From DATLFA01 sp039934635 (GTDB taxonomy: Bacteria > Actinomycetota > Acidimicrobiia > Acidimicrobiales > WLNW01): a DNA stretch of 5,215 bases. Both the position numbers and the translations under genes were made by a program. Shown here piece after piece: positions 1-5,120 of the stretch (positions are counted from its first letter, which is position 1; each line of letters begins with the position of its first letter). Below the pieces are notes generated by a model. That model saw only the letters and a list, made by a program, of their open reading frames with translations. It had not been told where the DNA came from and searched no databases. Where the stretch lies: assembly GCA_039934635.1 (NCBI GenBank), contig JBDTLT010000324.1:1-5215 (forward strand), written 5' to 3'.

Positions 1-14
1 GGTGATGGGCGGCG

Positions 15-644
15 CTACTCGGCCAGCAATTGGTACAGGCGCTTGCGGGCGTCGGTGAGGATTGCATCGGCCCTGACGACCTGCTCGTCGGTGCCCGTCG
101 TGGTGACCTGTTTGGTGGCCAGGATCAGCCCGGCAAGTGAGTGCCGCAGATCGACCGAACCCGAGGTGGCGGCCAGGCGCTCCCACGGAGGGGCCTCGCC
201 GGCAGCCTCTGCGGCCACCGTCGTGCCCTGCTCGGTCAACGCAAAGACCTTGCGCCCGTCTTGATCGGTGCTCGCGATGAGACCTTCGTCGGCGAGCATC
301 TGCAGCGACGGATAGACCGAACCGGGGCTCGGCTGCCATGCGCCACCCGTGCGCTCGGAGAGCTCTTGGATGATCTGGTAGCCGTGCATCGGCTGTTCGG
401 ACAGCAGCGCCAGCACGGCGGCGCGGATGTCACCGCGGTTGGCCTGCGAGCGTCCGCCACCGCGGCCGCGCCCGCCAAAGCCTCCGCGACCTCGGGGGCC
501 GCGCGGGCCTCGCCATTCTTCACGAGCCTCGTCGTCATGTGCTCTCGGCATATGGCCTCGTCCCTGTCCCTGTCCGCGTCCGCGGCCTCGTTCGTCGGCG
601 CCGCGCCATGGGGCGTCGGGCCGGCCTTCGTTGGGGGTGTTCAT
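15..644 (-). CDS. PadR-family transcriptional regulator with Arg/Gly-rich N-terminal tail
   Basis: The protein is 209 aa. Residues about 71-140 form a PadR winged helix-turn-helix: the opening helix (residues 72-81), the MHGYQI motif (86-91), the recognition segment SPGSVYPSLQMLADEGLI (106-123) and a wing with GRKVFALTEQG (130-140). A short C-terminal helical region, probably for dimerisation, follows to 209. PadR proteins usually repress nearby genes and lose DNA binding on meeting a small ligand; the ligand here cannot be told. Residues 19-65 are low-complexity Arg/Gly/Gln, with RGG-like elements at 53-55 and 61-63, likely disordered. I chose the ATG at 642-644 because the open frame continues upstream only through the divergent promoter region and into the antisense of the hydrolase gene. 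No strong Shine-Dalgarno is seen. It is divergent to the hydrolase gene, so autoregulation plus control of that gene is inferred. The family call is secure; the exact start is less so. Confidence 0.93.
   Translation of the reverse strand: MNTPNEGRPDAPWRGADERGRGRGQGQGRGHMPRAHDDEAREEWRGPRGPRGRGGFGGRGRGGGRSQANRGDIRAAVLALLSEQPMHGYQIIQELSERTGGAWQPSPGSVYPSLQMLADEGLIASTDQDGRKVFALTEQGTTVAAEAAGEAPPWERLAATSGSVDLRHSLAGLILATKQVTTTGTDEQVVRADAILTDARKRLYQLLAE
560..583. repeat. Tandem hexamer repeat inside padR-like gene
   Basis: On the + strand four hexamers stand in tandem: GTCCCT twice, then GTCCGC twice. In the coding (-) strand they encode alternating Arg-Gly and Gln-Gly dipeptides at about residues 21-28 of the PadR protein. 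Such a short in-frame array could gain or lose units by replication slippage without breaking the frame. That is an inference; only one allele is visible. Confidence 0.8.
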
Positions 645-684
645 GTTGCGGTATCGCACTAAATGGACTTCTTTCACTGCACTG

Positions 685-690
685 AGATTA
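685..690 (-). promoter_or_regulatory. Candidate -10 box of the PadR gene
   Basis: On the minus strand the hexamer reads TAATCT, matching the actinobacterial TANNNT pattern. A start site about seven bases downstream would give a leader of roughly 34 nt before the ATG at 644. The -35 position would fall around 708-713, inside the repeated TATC elements, so a repressor bound there would compete with RNA polymerase. No good -35 hexamer is visible. Confidence 0.4.
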
Positions 691-699
691 CGACGTTCG

Positions 700-727
700 T
701 ATCTCGTGTGTATCACGATATATCGCG
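700..727. promoter_or_regulatory. Cluster of TATCnCG elements, probable operator
   Basis: Three direct copies of TATCnCG begin at 700 (TATCTCG), 711 (TATCACG) and 721 (TATCGCG), 11 and 10 bp apart, which puts them on one face of the helix. Two dyads overlap them. TATCTCGTG (700-708) faces CACGATATA (714-722), with 8 of 9 bases complementary, and CGATATATCG (716-725) is a perfect 10-bp palindrome. The cluster lies between two divergent genes and over the likely -35 of the PadR gene, so it is a good candidate binding site for that regulator. Binding is inferred, not shown. Confidence 0.55.
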
Positions 728-744
728 TTGCACTCGATTGCAAC
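727..744. promoter_or_regulatory. 18-bp near-perfect palindrome, probable operator
   Basis: GTTGCACTCGATTGCAAC pairs with itself at 8 of 9 positions, the only mismatch being 733/738. The outer arms GTTGCA and TGCAAC are perfect and 6 bp apart. As I recall, the PadR-type regulator AphA of Vibrio binds TATGCA-N6-TGCATA, which has the same TGCA-N6-TGCA skeleton. This makes it the other strong candidate site for the adjacent PadR protein. It lies 46 bp upstream of the hydrolase start codon. Confidence 0.55.
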
Positions 745-776
745 CGTTCTTCGGATTTCTGCGGGAGCAGCCGGAC

Positions 777-782
777 TAGCGT
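777..782 (+). promoter_or_regulatory. Candidate -10 box for leaderless hydrolase-DinB transcript
   Basis: TAGCGT matches TANNNT and lies 7 nt before the ATG at 790, the spacing expected when transcription begins at or next to the start codon. No recognisable -35 hexamer stands 17-18 bp upstream, and there is no convincing Shine-Dalgarno before this ATG. Both facts fit a leaderless message but do not prove it; TANNNT is a loose motif that occurs by chance. Confidence 0.35.
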
Positions 783-789
783 CGAGCGG

Positions 790-1497
790 ATGGAGATCGT
801 GCTGATCGCCGGCTTCTGGCTCGACGGAGCCTCGTGGGACGACGTGGCGGCGCCGTTGCGAACAGCCGGCAACCACGTCCACGCCCTGACGTTGCCGGGG
901 CTCGAATCGCCCACCGCCGATCGCTCGGGCATCGGCCTGCGCGACCACGTCGATGCAGTGGTCGCCGCGGTCGATGCACTGCCCGATCCGGTTGTGCTCG
1001 TCGGTCACAGCGGCGGCGGAGCCATCGCACATGCGGTCGCCGATGCCCGCCCCGATCGCGTCGCCCGAGTGATCTACGTCGACAGCCTTCCGCTCGGGCA
1101 CGGTGGTGTGATCAACGACCAACTCCCCGTCGTCGACGGTGAGGTGCCCCTGCCCGACTGGTCGGCGTTCGGCGAGGAGGACCTCGTCGATCTCGACGAG
1201 ACGCTACGGGCGCGTTTTCGCGCGATCGCGATTCCACAACCCGTAGGTGTCACTCGCAACCAACAGGTGCTGAGCGATGATCGCCGCTATCGCGTGCCGG
1301 TCACGGTCGTTGCCTGTGAGTTCTCGACGGACATGTTGCGCGAATGGATGTCGGCGGATCATCCATGGGCCGCCTATGTCGCGGAGCTCACCAAGATCGC
1401 CCACGTCGACCTCGTCGACCTACCCACCGGTCACTGGCCTCAGTTCACTCGACCGCGCGAACTCGCAAGTGCGATCCTCGCCGCGGTCCAGCGATGA
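790..1497 (+). CDS. Alpha/beta hydrolase fold protein
   Basis: This is a 235-aa, probably soluble cytoplasmic esterase-type hydrolase of the AB_hydrolase_6 sort; no signal peptide is visible. The N-terminus MEIVLIAGFWLDGASWDDV has the first strand and the oxyanion-side Gly-Phe-Trp. The nucleophile elbow GHSGG puts the catalytic serine at S74, and the catalytic histidine is H215 in TGHWPQFTRP. The acid is uncertain: D98 after strand YVD, or E177/D181 after VPVTVVACEFSTD. The substrate cannot be told; this group includes carboxylesterases and related enzymes with small ester or amide substrates. The ATG at 790 is chosen because the family begins right at this strand, and any longer frame would run through the operator region and antisense to the PadR gene. 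The gene is divergent from the regulator and 19 nt upstream of the DinB-like gene, so the two probably share a transcript under PadR control (inferred). Confidence 0.92.
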   Translation: MEIVLIAGFWLDGASWDDVAAPLRTAGNHVHALTLPGLESPTADRSGIGLRDHVDAVVAAVDALPDPVVLVGHSGGGAIAHAVADARPDRVARVIYVDSLPLGHGGVINDQLPVVDGEVPLPDWSAFGEEDLVDLDETLRARFRAIAIPQPVGVTRNQQVLSDDRRYRVPVTVVACEFSTDMLREWMSADHPWAAYVAELTKIAHVDLVDLPTGHWPQFTRPRELASAILAAVQR

Positions 1498-1516
1498 AAA
1501 GAGCGAGCAGCCAACG

Positions 1517-2020
1517 ATGGAGTTCCCCGAACCGACGCATCCATACGCCGACCGCCGAGAGGTGCTCTTGGAGTACCTCGACTTCTACCGCGGGGTCTTG
1601 CGGGCGAAGGTGATCGGACTCGACGACGACGCGCTGCGCACCAGTCGGCTGCCGAGTGGATGGGCGCCCATCGAGTTGATCAAGCACCTCGTGCACGTCG
1701 AGCGGCGTTGGTTGGTGTGGGGATTCGAAGGCGAAGACGTCGGCGACCCGTGGGCCGACGAACGCGACGACCGGTGGTTCGTCGCGGCGCACGAACAACT
1801 CGAGGACCTGCTCGACGAACTCGACGCCGGTGGGCGGCGCACGCGCGAGATCGTCCACTCTCACGAACTGAGCGACATCGGCGCGCCGGGTGATCGTTGG
1901 CGCGGCGAACCTCCGGCTTCGCTCGAGCGGGTGCTGTTGCATCTGATGCAGGAGTACGCGCGCCATGCTGGACAACTCGACGTCGTCCGGGAGCTCATCG
2001 ACGAGACCACCGGCGAGTGA
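1517..2020 (+). CDS. DinB-superfamily (DUF664) protein
   Basis: The protein is 167 aa, the usual length for a four-helix DinB/DUF664 protein. Characteristic segments are the helix IELIKHLVHVERRW (52-65), the acidic stretch after it, and the last helix LLHLMQEYARHAGQLDVVRE (140-159). By analogy with the family, H57 and H150 with E146 or H142 would form the metal site; that assignment is inferred. Members of this superfamily include thiol-dependent S-transferases that use bacillithiol, glutathione or mycothiol, but most, including DUF664 proteins, have no known reaction. The start at 1517 follows the hydrolase stop by 19 nt, with only a weak purine-rich AAAAGAGCGAG ahead of it; an ATG at 1494 overlapping the hydrolase stop is out of frame. 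Co-transcription with the hydrolase is likely. Role: possibly detoxification, low certainty. Confidence 0.88.
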   Translation: MEFPEPTHPYADRREVLLEYLDFYRGVLRAKVIGLDDDALRTSRLPSGWAPIELIKHLVHVERRWLVWGFEGEDVGDPWADERDDRWFVAAHEQLEDLLDELDAGGRRTREIVHSHELSDIGAPGDRWRGEPPASLERVLLHLMQEYARHAGQLDVVRELIDETTGE

Positions 2021-2027
2021 GCCGGTG
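2008..2027. terminator. Stem-loop at convergent gene junction
   Basis: CACCGGC (2008-2014) and GCCGGTG (2021-2027) form a perfect 7-bp GC-rich stem with a 6-nt loop that holds the stop codon of the DinB-like gene. Only 17 bp separate this gene from the end of the convergent DUF35 gene, so the hairpin could end transcription from both sides. There is no T-tract on either side, so it is not a classic intrinsic terminator. Confidence 0.4.
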
Positions 2028-2037
2028 AGCGAACGGG

Positions 2038-2475
2038 CTAGACCGCCCGCCAGTGCACCAGCGTGTAAGGCTGAGCCGCGTCGTCGTGATCTTCGAACAC
2101 CGCGGTGACCGCAGCACCGATCGGCACGTCGGTCAGCGGATCGCCGATGAGATTGCCCACGACGCGCACACCGTCGGCGTGGCGTAGTTCGACGAGGGCC
2201 ACGACATACGGCACGGCGTCGACGAGTGCAGGATGCACCGGATGCCAGACGCGCTCGGTTGCGAACAAAATCCCGGTGGCGTCGACGGCCTCGAAGCCCA
2301 GGTCGAACGAATGACAACGGTGGCAGATCCACTCCGGTCCCCACTGCCAACCCCGACACGCCTTGCATCGTTGGATGCGCAACTCATGAAGGCGTGTGCC
2401 CTCCCAATACTCGCGATCGAGACCGTCGCCCGCGGGCACCGGCTGCGGAAGGCCAGTCGGTAGGTACGCGCTCAT
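2038..2475 (-). CDS. DUF35 zinc-ribbon/OB-fold protein, partner of thiolase-like enzyme
   Basis: The protein is 145 aa with the standard DUF35 plan: an N-terminal helix that packs on the partner (about 15-34, DGLDREYWEGTRLHELRIQR), a four-cysteine zinc ribbon (C37, C40, C51, C54), then an OB-fold from about 60 to 140 (VDATGILFATERVWHPV..., VVALVELRHADGVRVVGNL). DUF35 proteins work as obligate partners of thiolase-superfamily enzymes: the C-terminal domain of ChsH2 with the steroid aldolase Ltp2, and the archaeal thiolase-HMG-CoA synthase complex. The ATG at 2473-2475 overlaps the stop of the upstream thiolase-like gene as ATGA, so the two are probably translationally coupled in a fixed ratio. 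The frame stays open far upstream, but that part is only the shadow of the thiolase-like gene. Family call is secure; the acyl-CoA substrate is unknown. Confidence 0.93.
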   Translation of the reverse strand: MSAYLPTGLPQPVPAGDGLDREYWEGTRLHELRIQRCKACRGWQWGPEWICHRCHSFDLGFEAVDATGILFATERVWHPVHPALVDAVPYVVALVELRHADGVRVVGNLIGDPLTDVPIGAAVTAVFEDHDDAAQPYTLVHWRAV

Positions 2476-3653
2476 GCGAGTGCCTCGGCCGTGCCGAACA
2501 ACAGGTCGGTCGCCGGCGTGACCATCGGCCCCGAGATGACGAGGCCCACCTTCGCGTCGGGTACCTGATTCGACGACTGCCCCCGGAGTTGACGCACCGC
2601 TTCGATCTGCAACTCGAAGCCGTGGACATAGCACTCCGCGAGGTTGCCGCCGCTGGTGTTGATGGGAACCGAACCCTTGGGTGCGATCAGATTGTCGAAC
2701 TGCAACACTTCGTTCGCGCTTTCGTAGGTACACAGCCCGTGCTCGATGAGCGCCATCACGACACCGCCGGTGAAATTCTCGTACGCCTGCGTGACATCGA
2801 CATCGGACGGCTTCAGTTGCGCCATCTCGTAGAGCCTCGGTGCAACGTCTTCGAAGCACGCGCTGGCATAGTGCGGAGGATTGTGGACGCTCGCCGACTC
2901 GCGATAGCCGGCACCCTGTGCCGCGCCCAACAAGTAGACCGGTCGGTGAGGAAAGTCGGCGGCGCGTTCGGCGGGCACCACGATCAACGCCGCGGCGCCG
3001 TCGTTCTCTTGACAGCAGTCGAACAGTCGCCACGGTTCGACGATCCAGCGTGATTCGTCGTAGGCCTCCGCGGTGAGCGAACGACCGTGCATCACGGCCC
3101 GCGGGTTCTGTTGCGCGTGGTGATACGACGCGAGCGCAACGGCGCGCTGTGTCTCGGGAGCCACACCGTGTTCGTGGAACAGTCGCTGCGCGCGCATGGC
3201 GAACTGCTGCGCGGCCGACATCAACCCATAGGGCGACGACAGCGCGCCGTTGCCCGAAACGGTGGCCGCGGTCGACCCTCCGCCGAAGCGTCCGAACTGA
3301 CCCTGGGCCAACGCGCGGAACACGACCACGCACTCGGCCATGCCCGTCGCTACGGCCGCGGCCGCGTTGCCGACCGCGCCCGAGCCGCCACCACCGCCGC
3401 CACCCCACTGCATGTTGGCGAATCGCAGCTGGCGGGTGCCGAGCGCGGCGGCGAGACGCGTGGGCTCGTTGCGATCTGCCGCGTACGACGCGAATCCGTC
3501 GAGGTCACGCGGATCGATGCCGGCATCGGCGCACGCCGCCAAGATGGCTCGAAGCGCCAGCACGAACTCGGGATCGGGTGACCCGCTGCGCTTGTAATAG
3601 GCCGATTCGCCGATGCCAACGACCGCGACCGAACCCCGCAATGTCCGCCCCAT
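2472..3653 (-). CDS. Thiolase-superfamily (Ltp2/SCP2-thiolase-like) protein lacking catalytic cysteine, possible acyl-CoA retro-aldolase
   Basis: At 393 aa this is a full-length thiolase fold, beginning with SVAVVGIGES (8-17). Where thiolases carry their nucleophilic cysteine there is a glycine run, MQWGGGGGGGSGAVGN (81-96). The late Cys-Gly motif is replaced by ISGPMVTP (373-380), and the GHP motif by ECYVHG (340-345) after NTSGG (332-336). Such proteins are often labelled acetyl-CoA acetyltransferase or lipid-transfer protein, but cannot do thiolase chemistry. In Ltp2, which cleaves the steroid side chain by retro-aldol reaction together with a DUF35 partner, two tyrosines were reported as catalytic. 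Y291 (QAYENF) and Y342 (ECYVHG) here have about the matching positions. A retro-aldolase on a beta-hydroxy-acyl-CoA is therefore the best guess; the steroid substrate is not supported by context. The DUF35 gene follows with a 4-nt overlap. The ATG at 3653 fits the family N-terminus. Confidence 0.9.
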   Translation of the reverse strand: MGRTLRGSVAVVGIGESAYYKRSGSPDPEFVLALRAILAACADAGIDPRDLDGFASYAADRNEPTRLAAALGTRQLRFANMQWGGGGGGGSGAVGNAAAAVATGMAECVVVFRALAQGQFGRFGGGSTAATVSGNGALSSPYGLMSAAQQFAMRAQRLFHEHGVAPETQRAVALASYHHAQQNPRAVMHGRSLTAEAYDESRWIVEPWRLFDCCQENDGAAALIVVPAERAADFPHRPVYLLGAAQGAGYRESASVHNPPHYASACFEDVAPRLYEMAQLKPSDVDVTQAYENFTGGVVMALIEHGLCTYESANEVLQFDNLIAPKGSVPINTSGGNLAECYVHGFELQIEAVRQLRGQSSNQVPDAKVGLVISGPMVTPATDLLFGTAEALA

Positions 3654-3661
3654 GGTTCGCG

Positions 3662-3667
3662 AGACTA
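3662..3667 (-). promoter_or_regulatory. Candidate -10 box of the thiolase-like/DUF35 operon
   Basis: On the minus strand the hexamer reads TAGTCT (TANNNT), 8 nt before the ATG at 3653. Transcription would start at or within a couple of bases of the start codon, giving a leaderless or nearly leaderless message. No Shine-Dalgarno is visible, which agrees. The -35 region is not recognisable. Confidence 0.4.
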
Positions 3668-3680
3668 ACTCTCCGCTCAG

Positions 3681-3697
3681 AGGGCCGCTCGGGCCCT
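3681..3697. promoter_or_regulatory. Inverted repeat between divergent promoters
   Basis: AGGGCC (3681-3686) and GGCCCT (3692-3697) are perfect 6-bp arms with a 5-bp spacer. The element lies between the thiolase-like operon and yajQ and covers the zone where the -35 contacts of both promoters should be. It could be an operator for either direction, but such GC-only arms also arise by chance in GC-rich DNA. Confidence 0.3.
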
Positions 3698-3717
3698 GGC
3701 ACGGGCGATCGGTGCGC

Positions 3718-3723
3718 TACGGT
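3718..3723 (+). promoter_or_regulatory. Candidate -10 box of leaderless yajQ transcript
   Basis: TACGGT matches TANNNT and ends 6 nt before the yajQ ATG at 3730, so the transcription start seven bases downstream would be the A of the start codon. No Shine-Dalgarno precedes this ATG. This is the best leaderless fit in the window. Confidence 0.45.
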
Positions 3724-3729
3724 CGCACC

Positions 3730-4218
3730 ATGCCTACCTTCGATGTCGTCTCAGAGATCGATAGCCAAGAGGTCAAGAACGCCGTGGACCAGACGGCGCG
3801 CGAGATCGGCACCCGCTTCGATTTCAAGAACACCAACTCCACGATCGATCTCGGCGACGAAGAGATAACGATCGAATCGAACACCGAAGATCGCCTCGAC
3901 GCGCTGCGCCAAGTGCTCGAAGAAAAGATGGTCAAGCGCAAGGTTTCACTGAAGGTGCTCGACTACCAAAAGGTGCAAGAAGCTTCGGGGGGCAAGGCCC
4001 GCCAGGTCGCGAAATTGCAAGCGGGCATCAACAGCGAGAAGGCCCGCGCGCTGCACAAGTTCATCAAGGAGGCGGGCCTCAAAGGCGTGTCGTCGTCGAC
4101 TCAAGGCGACCAGGTGCGCGTTTCGGGCAAAAAGCGCGATGACCTACAAGAGGTCATCGCCAAATTGCGCGAACACGATTTCGGCATCCCGCTGCAGTTC
4201 ACGAACTTTCGCGACTGA
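3730..4218 (+). CDS. yajQ: YajQ-family nucleotide/cyclic-di-GMP-binding protein
   Basis: The protein is 162 aa, the normal full length of the YajQ (UPF0234) family. Its hallmarks are the N-terminus MPTFDVVSEID, followed by QEVKNAVDQTAREIGTRFDF (13-32), the central DYQKVQEASGGKARQ, and the C-terminus DFGIPLQFTNFRD (150-162). The fold is two ferredoxin-like domains. Family members bind nucleotides and RNA; one in Xanthomonas binds cyclic-di-GMP and works with a transcription factor in virulence control. The ligand in this organism is unknown. It is cytoplasmic, with no signal peptide or membrane segment. The ATG at 3730 matches the family start exactly. The gene is divergent from the thiolase-like operon across a 76-bp gap and convergent with htpX. 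In Mycobacterium tuberculosis the YajQ homologue (Rv0566c, from memory) also lies close to htpX, so the neighbourhood may be ancestral. Confidence 0.95.
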   Translation: MPTFDVVSEIDSQEVKNAVDQTAREIGTRFDFKNTNSTIDLGDEEITIESNTEDRLDALRQVLEEKMVKRKVSLKVLDYQKVQEASGGKARQVAKLQAGINSEKARALHKFIKEAGLKGVSSSTQGDQVRVSGKKRDDLQEVIAKLREHDFGIPLQFTNFRD

Positions 4219-4221
4219 GCA

Positions 4222-4231
4222 GACGGCCGTC
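4222..4231. terminator. Short palindrome between convergent yajQ and htpX, weak terminator candidate
   Basis: GACGGCCGTC is a perfect 10-bp palindrome in the 27-bp gap between two convergent stop codons. Flanking CTGA (4215-4218) and TCAG (4233-4236) can extend the stem across an asymmetric bulge. There is no T-tract and almost no loop, so termination is only a possibility based on location. Confidence 0.25.
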
Positions 4232-4245
4232 GTCAGCGCCGGGGG

Positions 4246-5100
4246 TCAGGCCCAGTTGCCGCCGCGGAGGCGGGCGATGCGCTCTTCGACCGGCGGGTGC
4301 GTCGAGAAGAGCTTGCCGAATTGCATCTTCTTGCCGCCGAACGGATTGACGATGTAGTTGGACGCCTGGCTCGGGTTGACGGCGTTGGGGATGCGGTTCG
4401 AATAGCCGTCGAGCTTTTCGAGTGCACGGGCCAAGGGCTCGCCGTCACCGATGAGGCGGGCCGCGCCCGCATCGGCTTGGTATTCACGGCTGCGGCTGAT
4501 GGCCATCTGGATGATCAACGCTGCGATGGGCGCGAGGATGGCAGTGGCCAAAAGCACGATCGGGTTGCTGTCACGATCGCGGTCGCGACCGCCGCCACCG
4601 AACATCGCGCCCCACATCGCCATGCGGGCGACCAACGTGATGGCCATGCCGACTGCCGCCGCGACCGAGCCGGTCAGTACGTCGCGGTTCTTGATGTGGG
4701 TCAACTCGTGGGCGAGCACGCCGCGCACTTCGTCCCACGACATCAACTGGAGAAGACCTTGGTTGACGCACACTGCCGCGTGCTTGGGGTTTCGTCCGGT
4801 CGCAAAGGCATTGGGTTGATCAGACGGCGCAATGTAAAGGCGCGGCATCGGCAGGTTGGCCCGCTGGGTCAGATCTTCGACGATGCGGTAGTAGTCGGGC
4901 GCTTCTTCGCGGGTCACCGCAACACCGCGGGCCGACGCGATGGCGAGCTTGTCGCTGAACCAATAAGAACCGCCCACGAGCAAGAGACCGAGGGCGAACC
5001 CGATGTACAAACCGCCTTGACCGAACAAGCTGCCGATCGCGATCGTGAGGCCGCCCATCGCCGCGAGAAGCAACGCTGTCTTGCCGTAATTCTTGAACAT
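4246..5100 (-). CDS. htpX: HtpX family membrane zinc metalloprotease (M48)
   Basis: This 284-aa protein has the normal HtpX length and order. Two membrane segments lie near the N-terminus (about 8-25 and 30-48), followed by a cytoplasmic protease part. The zinc site is HELTH (131-135: H131, H135 as ligands, E132 as base) with the third ligand E206 in SRSREYQAD. Two further hydrophobic stretches (about 141-168 and 180-202) flank a polar loop GRDRDRDSN (171-179), and the family tail STHPPVEERIARLR is at 266-279. HtpX cuts misfolded or damaged membrane proteins and acts alongside FtsH in membrane quality control. The ATG at 5098-5100 is supported by a clear GGAGGAA 10 nt upstream, the only strong Shine-Dalgarno in the window. 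Upstream lie a leader hairpin and an ECF-type promoter, which agrees with stress induction. The gene is complete with all catalytic residues present. Confidence 0.96.
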   Translation of the reverse strand: MFKNYGKTALLLAAMGGLTIAIGSLFGQGGLYIGFALGLLLVGGSYWFSDKLAIASARGVAVTREEAPDYYRIVEDLTQRANLPMPRLYIAPSDQPNAFATGRNPKHAAVCVNQGLLQLMSWDEVRGVLAHELTHIKNRDVLTGSVAAAVGMAITLVARMAMWGAMFGGGGRDRDRDSNPIVLLATAILAPIAALIIQMAISRSREYQADAGAARLIGDGEPLARALEKLDGYSNRIPNAVNPSQASNYIVNPFGGKKMQFGKLFSTHPPVEERIARLRGGNWA

Positions 5101-5110
5101 GACTTTTGAG

Positions 5111-5117
5111 TTCCTCC
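5111..5117 (-). promoter_or_regulatory. Shine-Dalgarno of htpX
   Basis: GGAGGAA on the minus strand lies 10 nt before the htpX ATG. It fixes the start choice and contrasts with the other genes of the window, which have weak or no ribosome-binding sites. Confidence 0.75.
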
Positions 5118-5120
5118 GTT

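Noticed and set aside
427..789. N-terminal extension of the hydrolase to 356 aa
   Set aside because: The extension is antisense to PadR coding sequence, is Pro/Arg-rich nonsense and runs through the operators; the fold begins at 790.
645..932. N-terminal extension of the PadR gene to 305 aa
   Set aside because: The extra 96 codons cross the divergent promoter region and run antisense to the conserved hydrolase N-terminus; MNTPNEG at 644 gives a normal start.
1445..2368. Long minus-strand open frame of 307 codons opposite the DinB-like gene
   Set aside because: Arg-rich GC-driven shadow of well-recognised genes; no family features.
2226..3053. Plus-strand open frame of 275 codons opposite the DUF35 and thiolase-like genes
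   Set aside because: No recognisable domain, and it spans two genes on the other strand that have clear family motifs.
3388..3405. Glycine-codon run as a possible frameshift or microsatellite in the thiolase-like gene
   Set aside because: The frame is intact on both sides and the glycine-rich loop is typical of this cysteine-less subfamily.
2476..3408. Upstream continuation of the DUF35 frame
   Set aside because: Open only because of GC-rich codon bias in another frame of the thiolase-like gene; the DUF35 domain starts right after the ATG at 2475, which overlaps the preceding stop.
4561..4590. Arg-Asp dipeptide repeat in the HtpX loop (residues 171-177)
   Set aside because: Short polar loops of this kind between the later membrane segments are common in HtpX homologues, so it is not unusual.
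4297..5109. Plus-strand open frame of 270 codons opposite htpX
   Set aside because: Antisense shadow of a complete, strongly conserved HtpX gene with its own ribosome-binding site.
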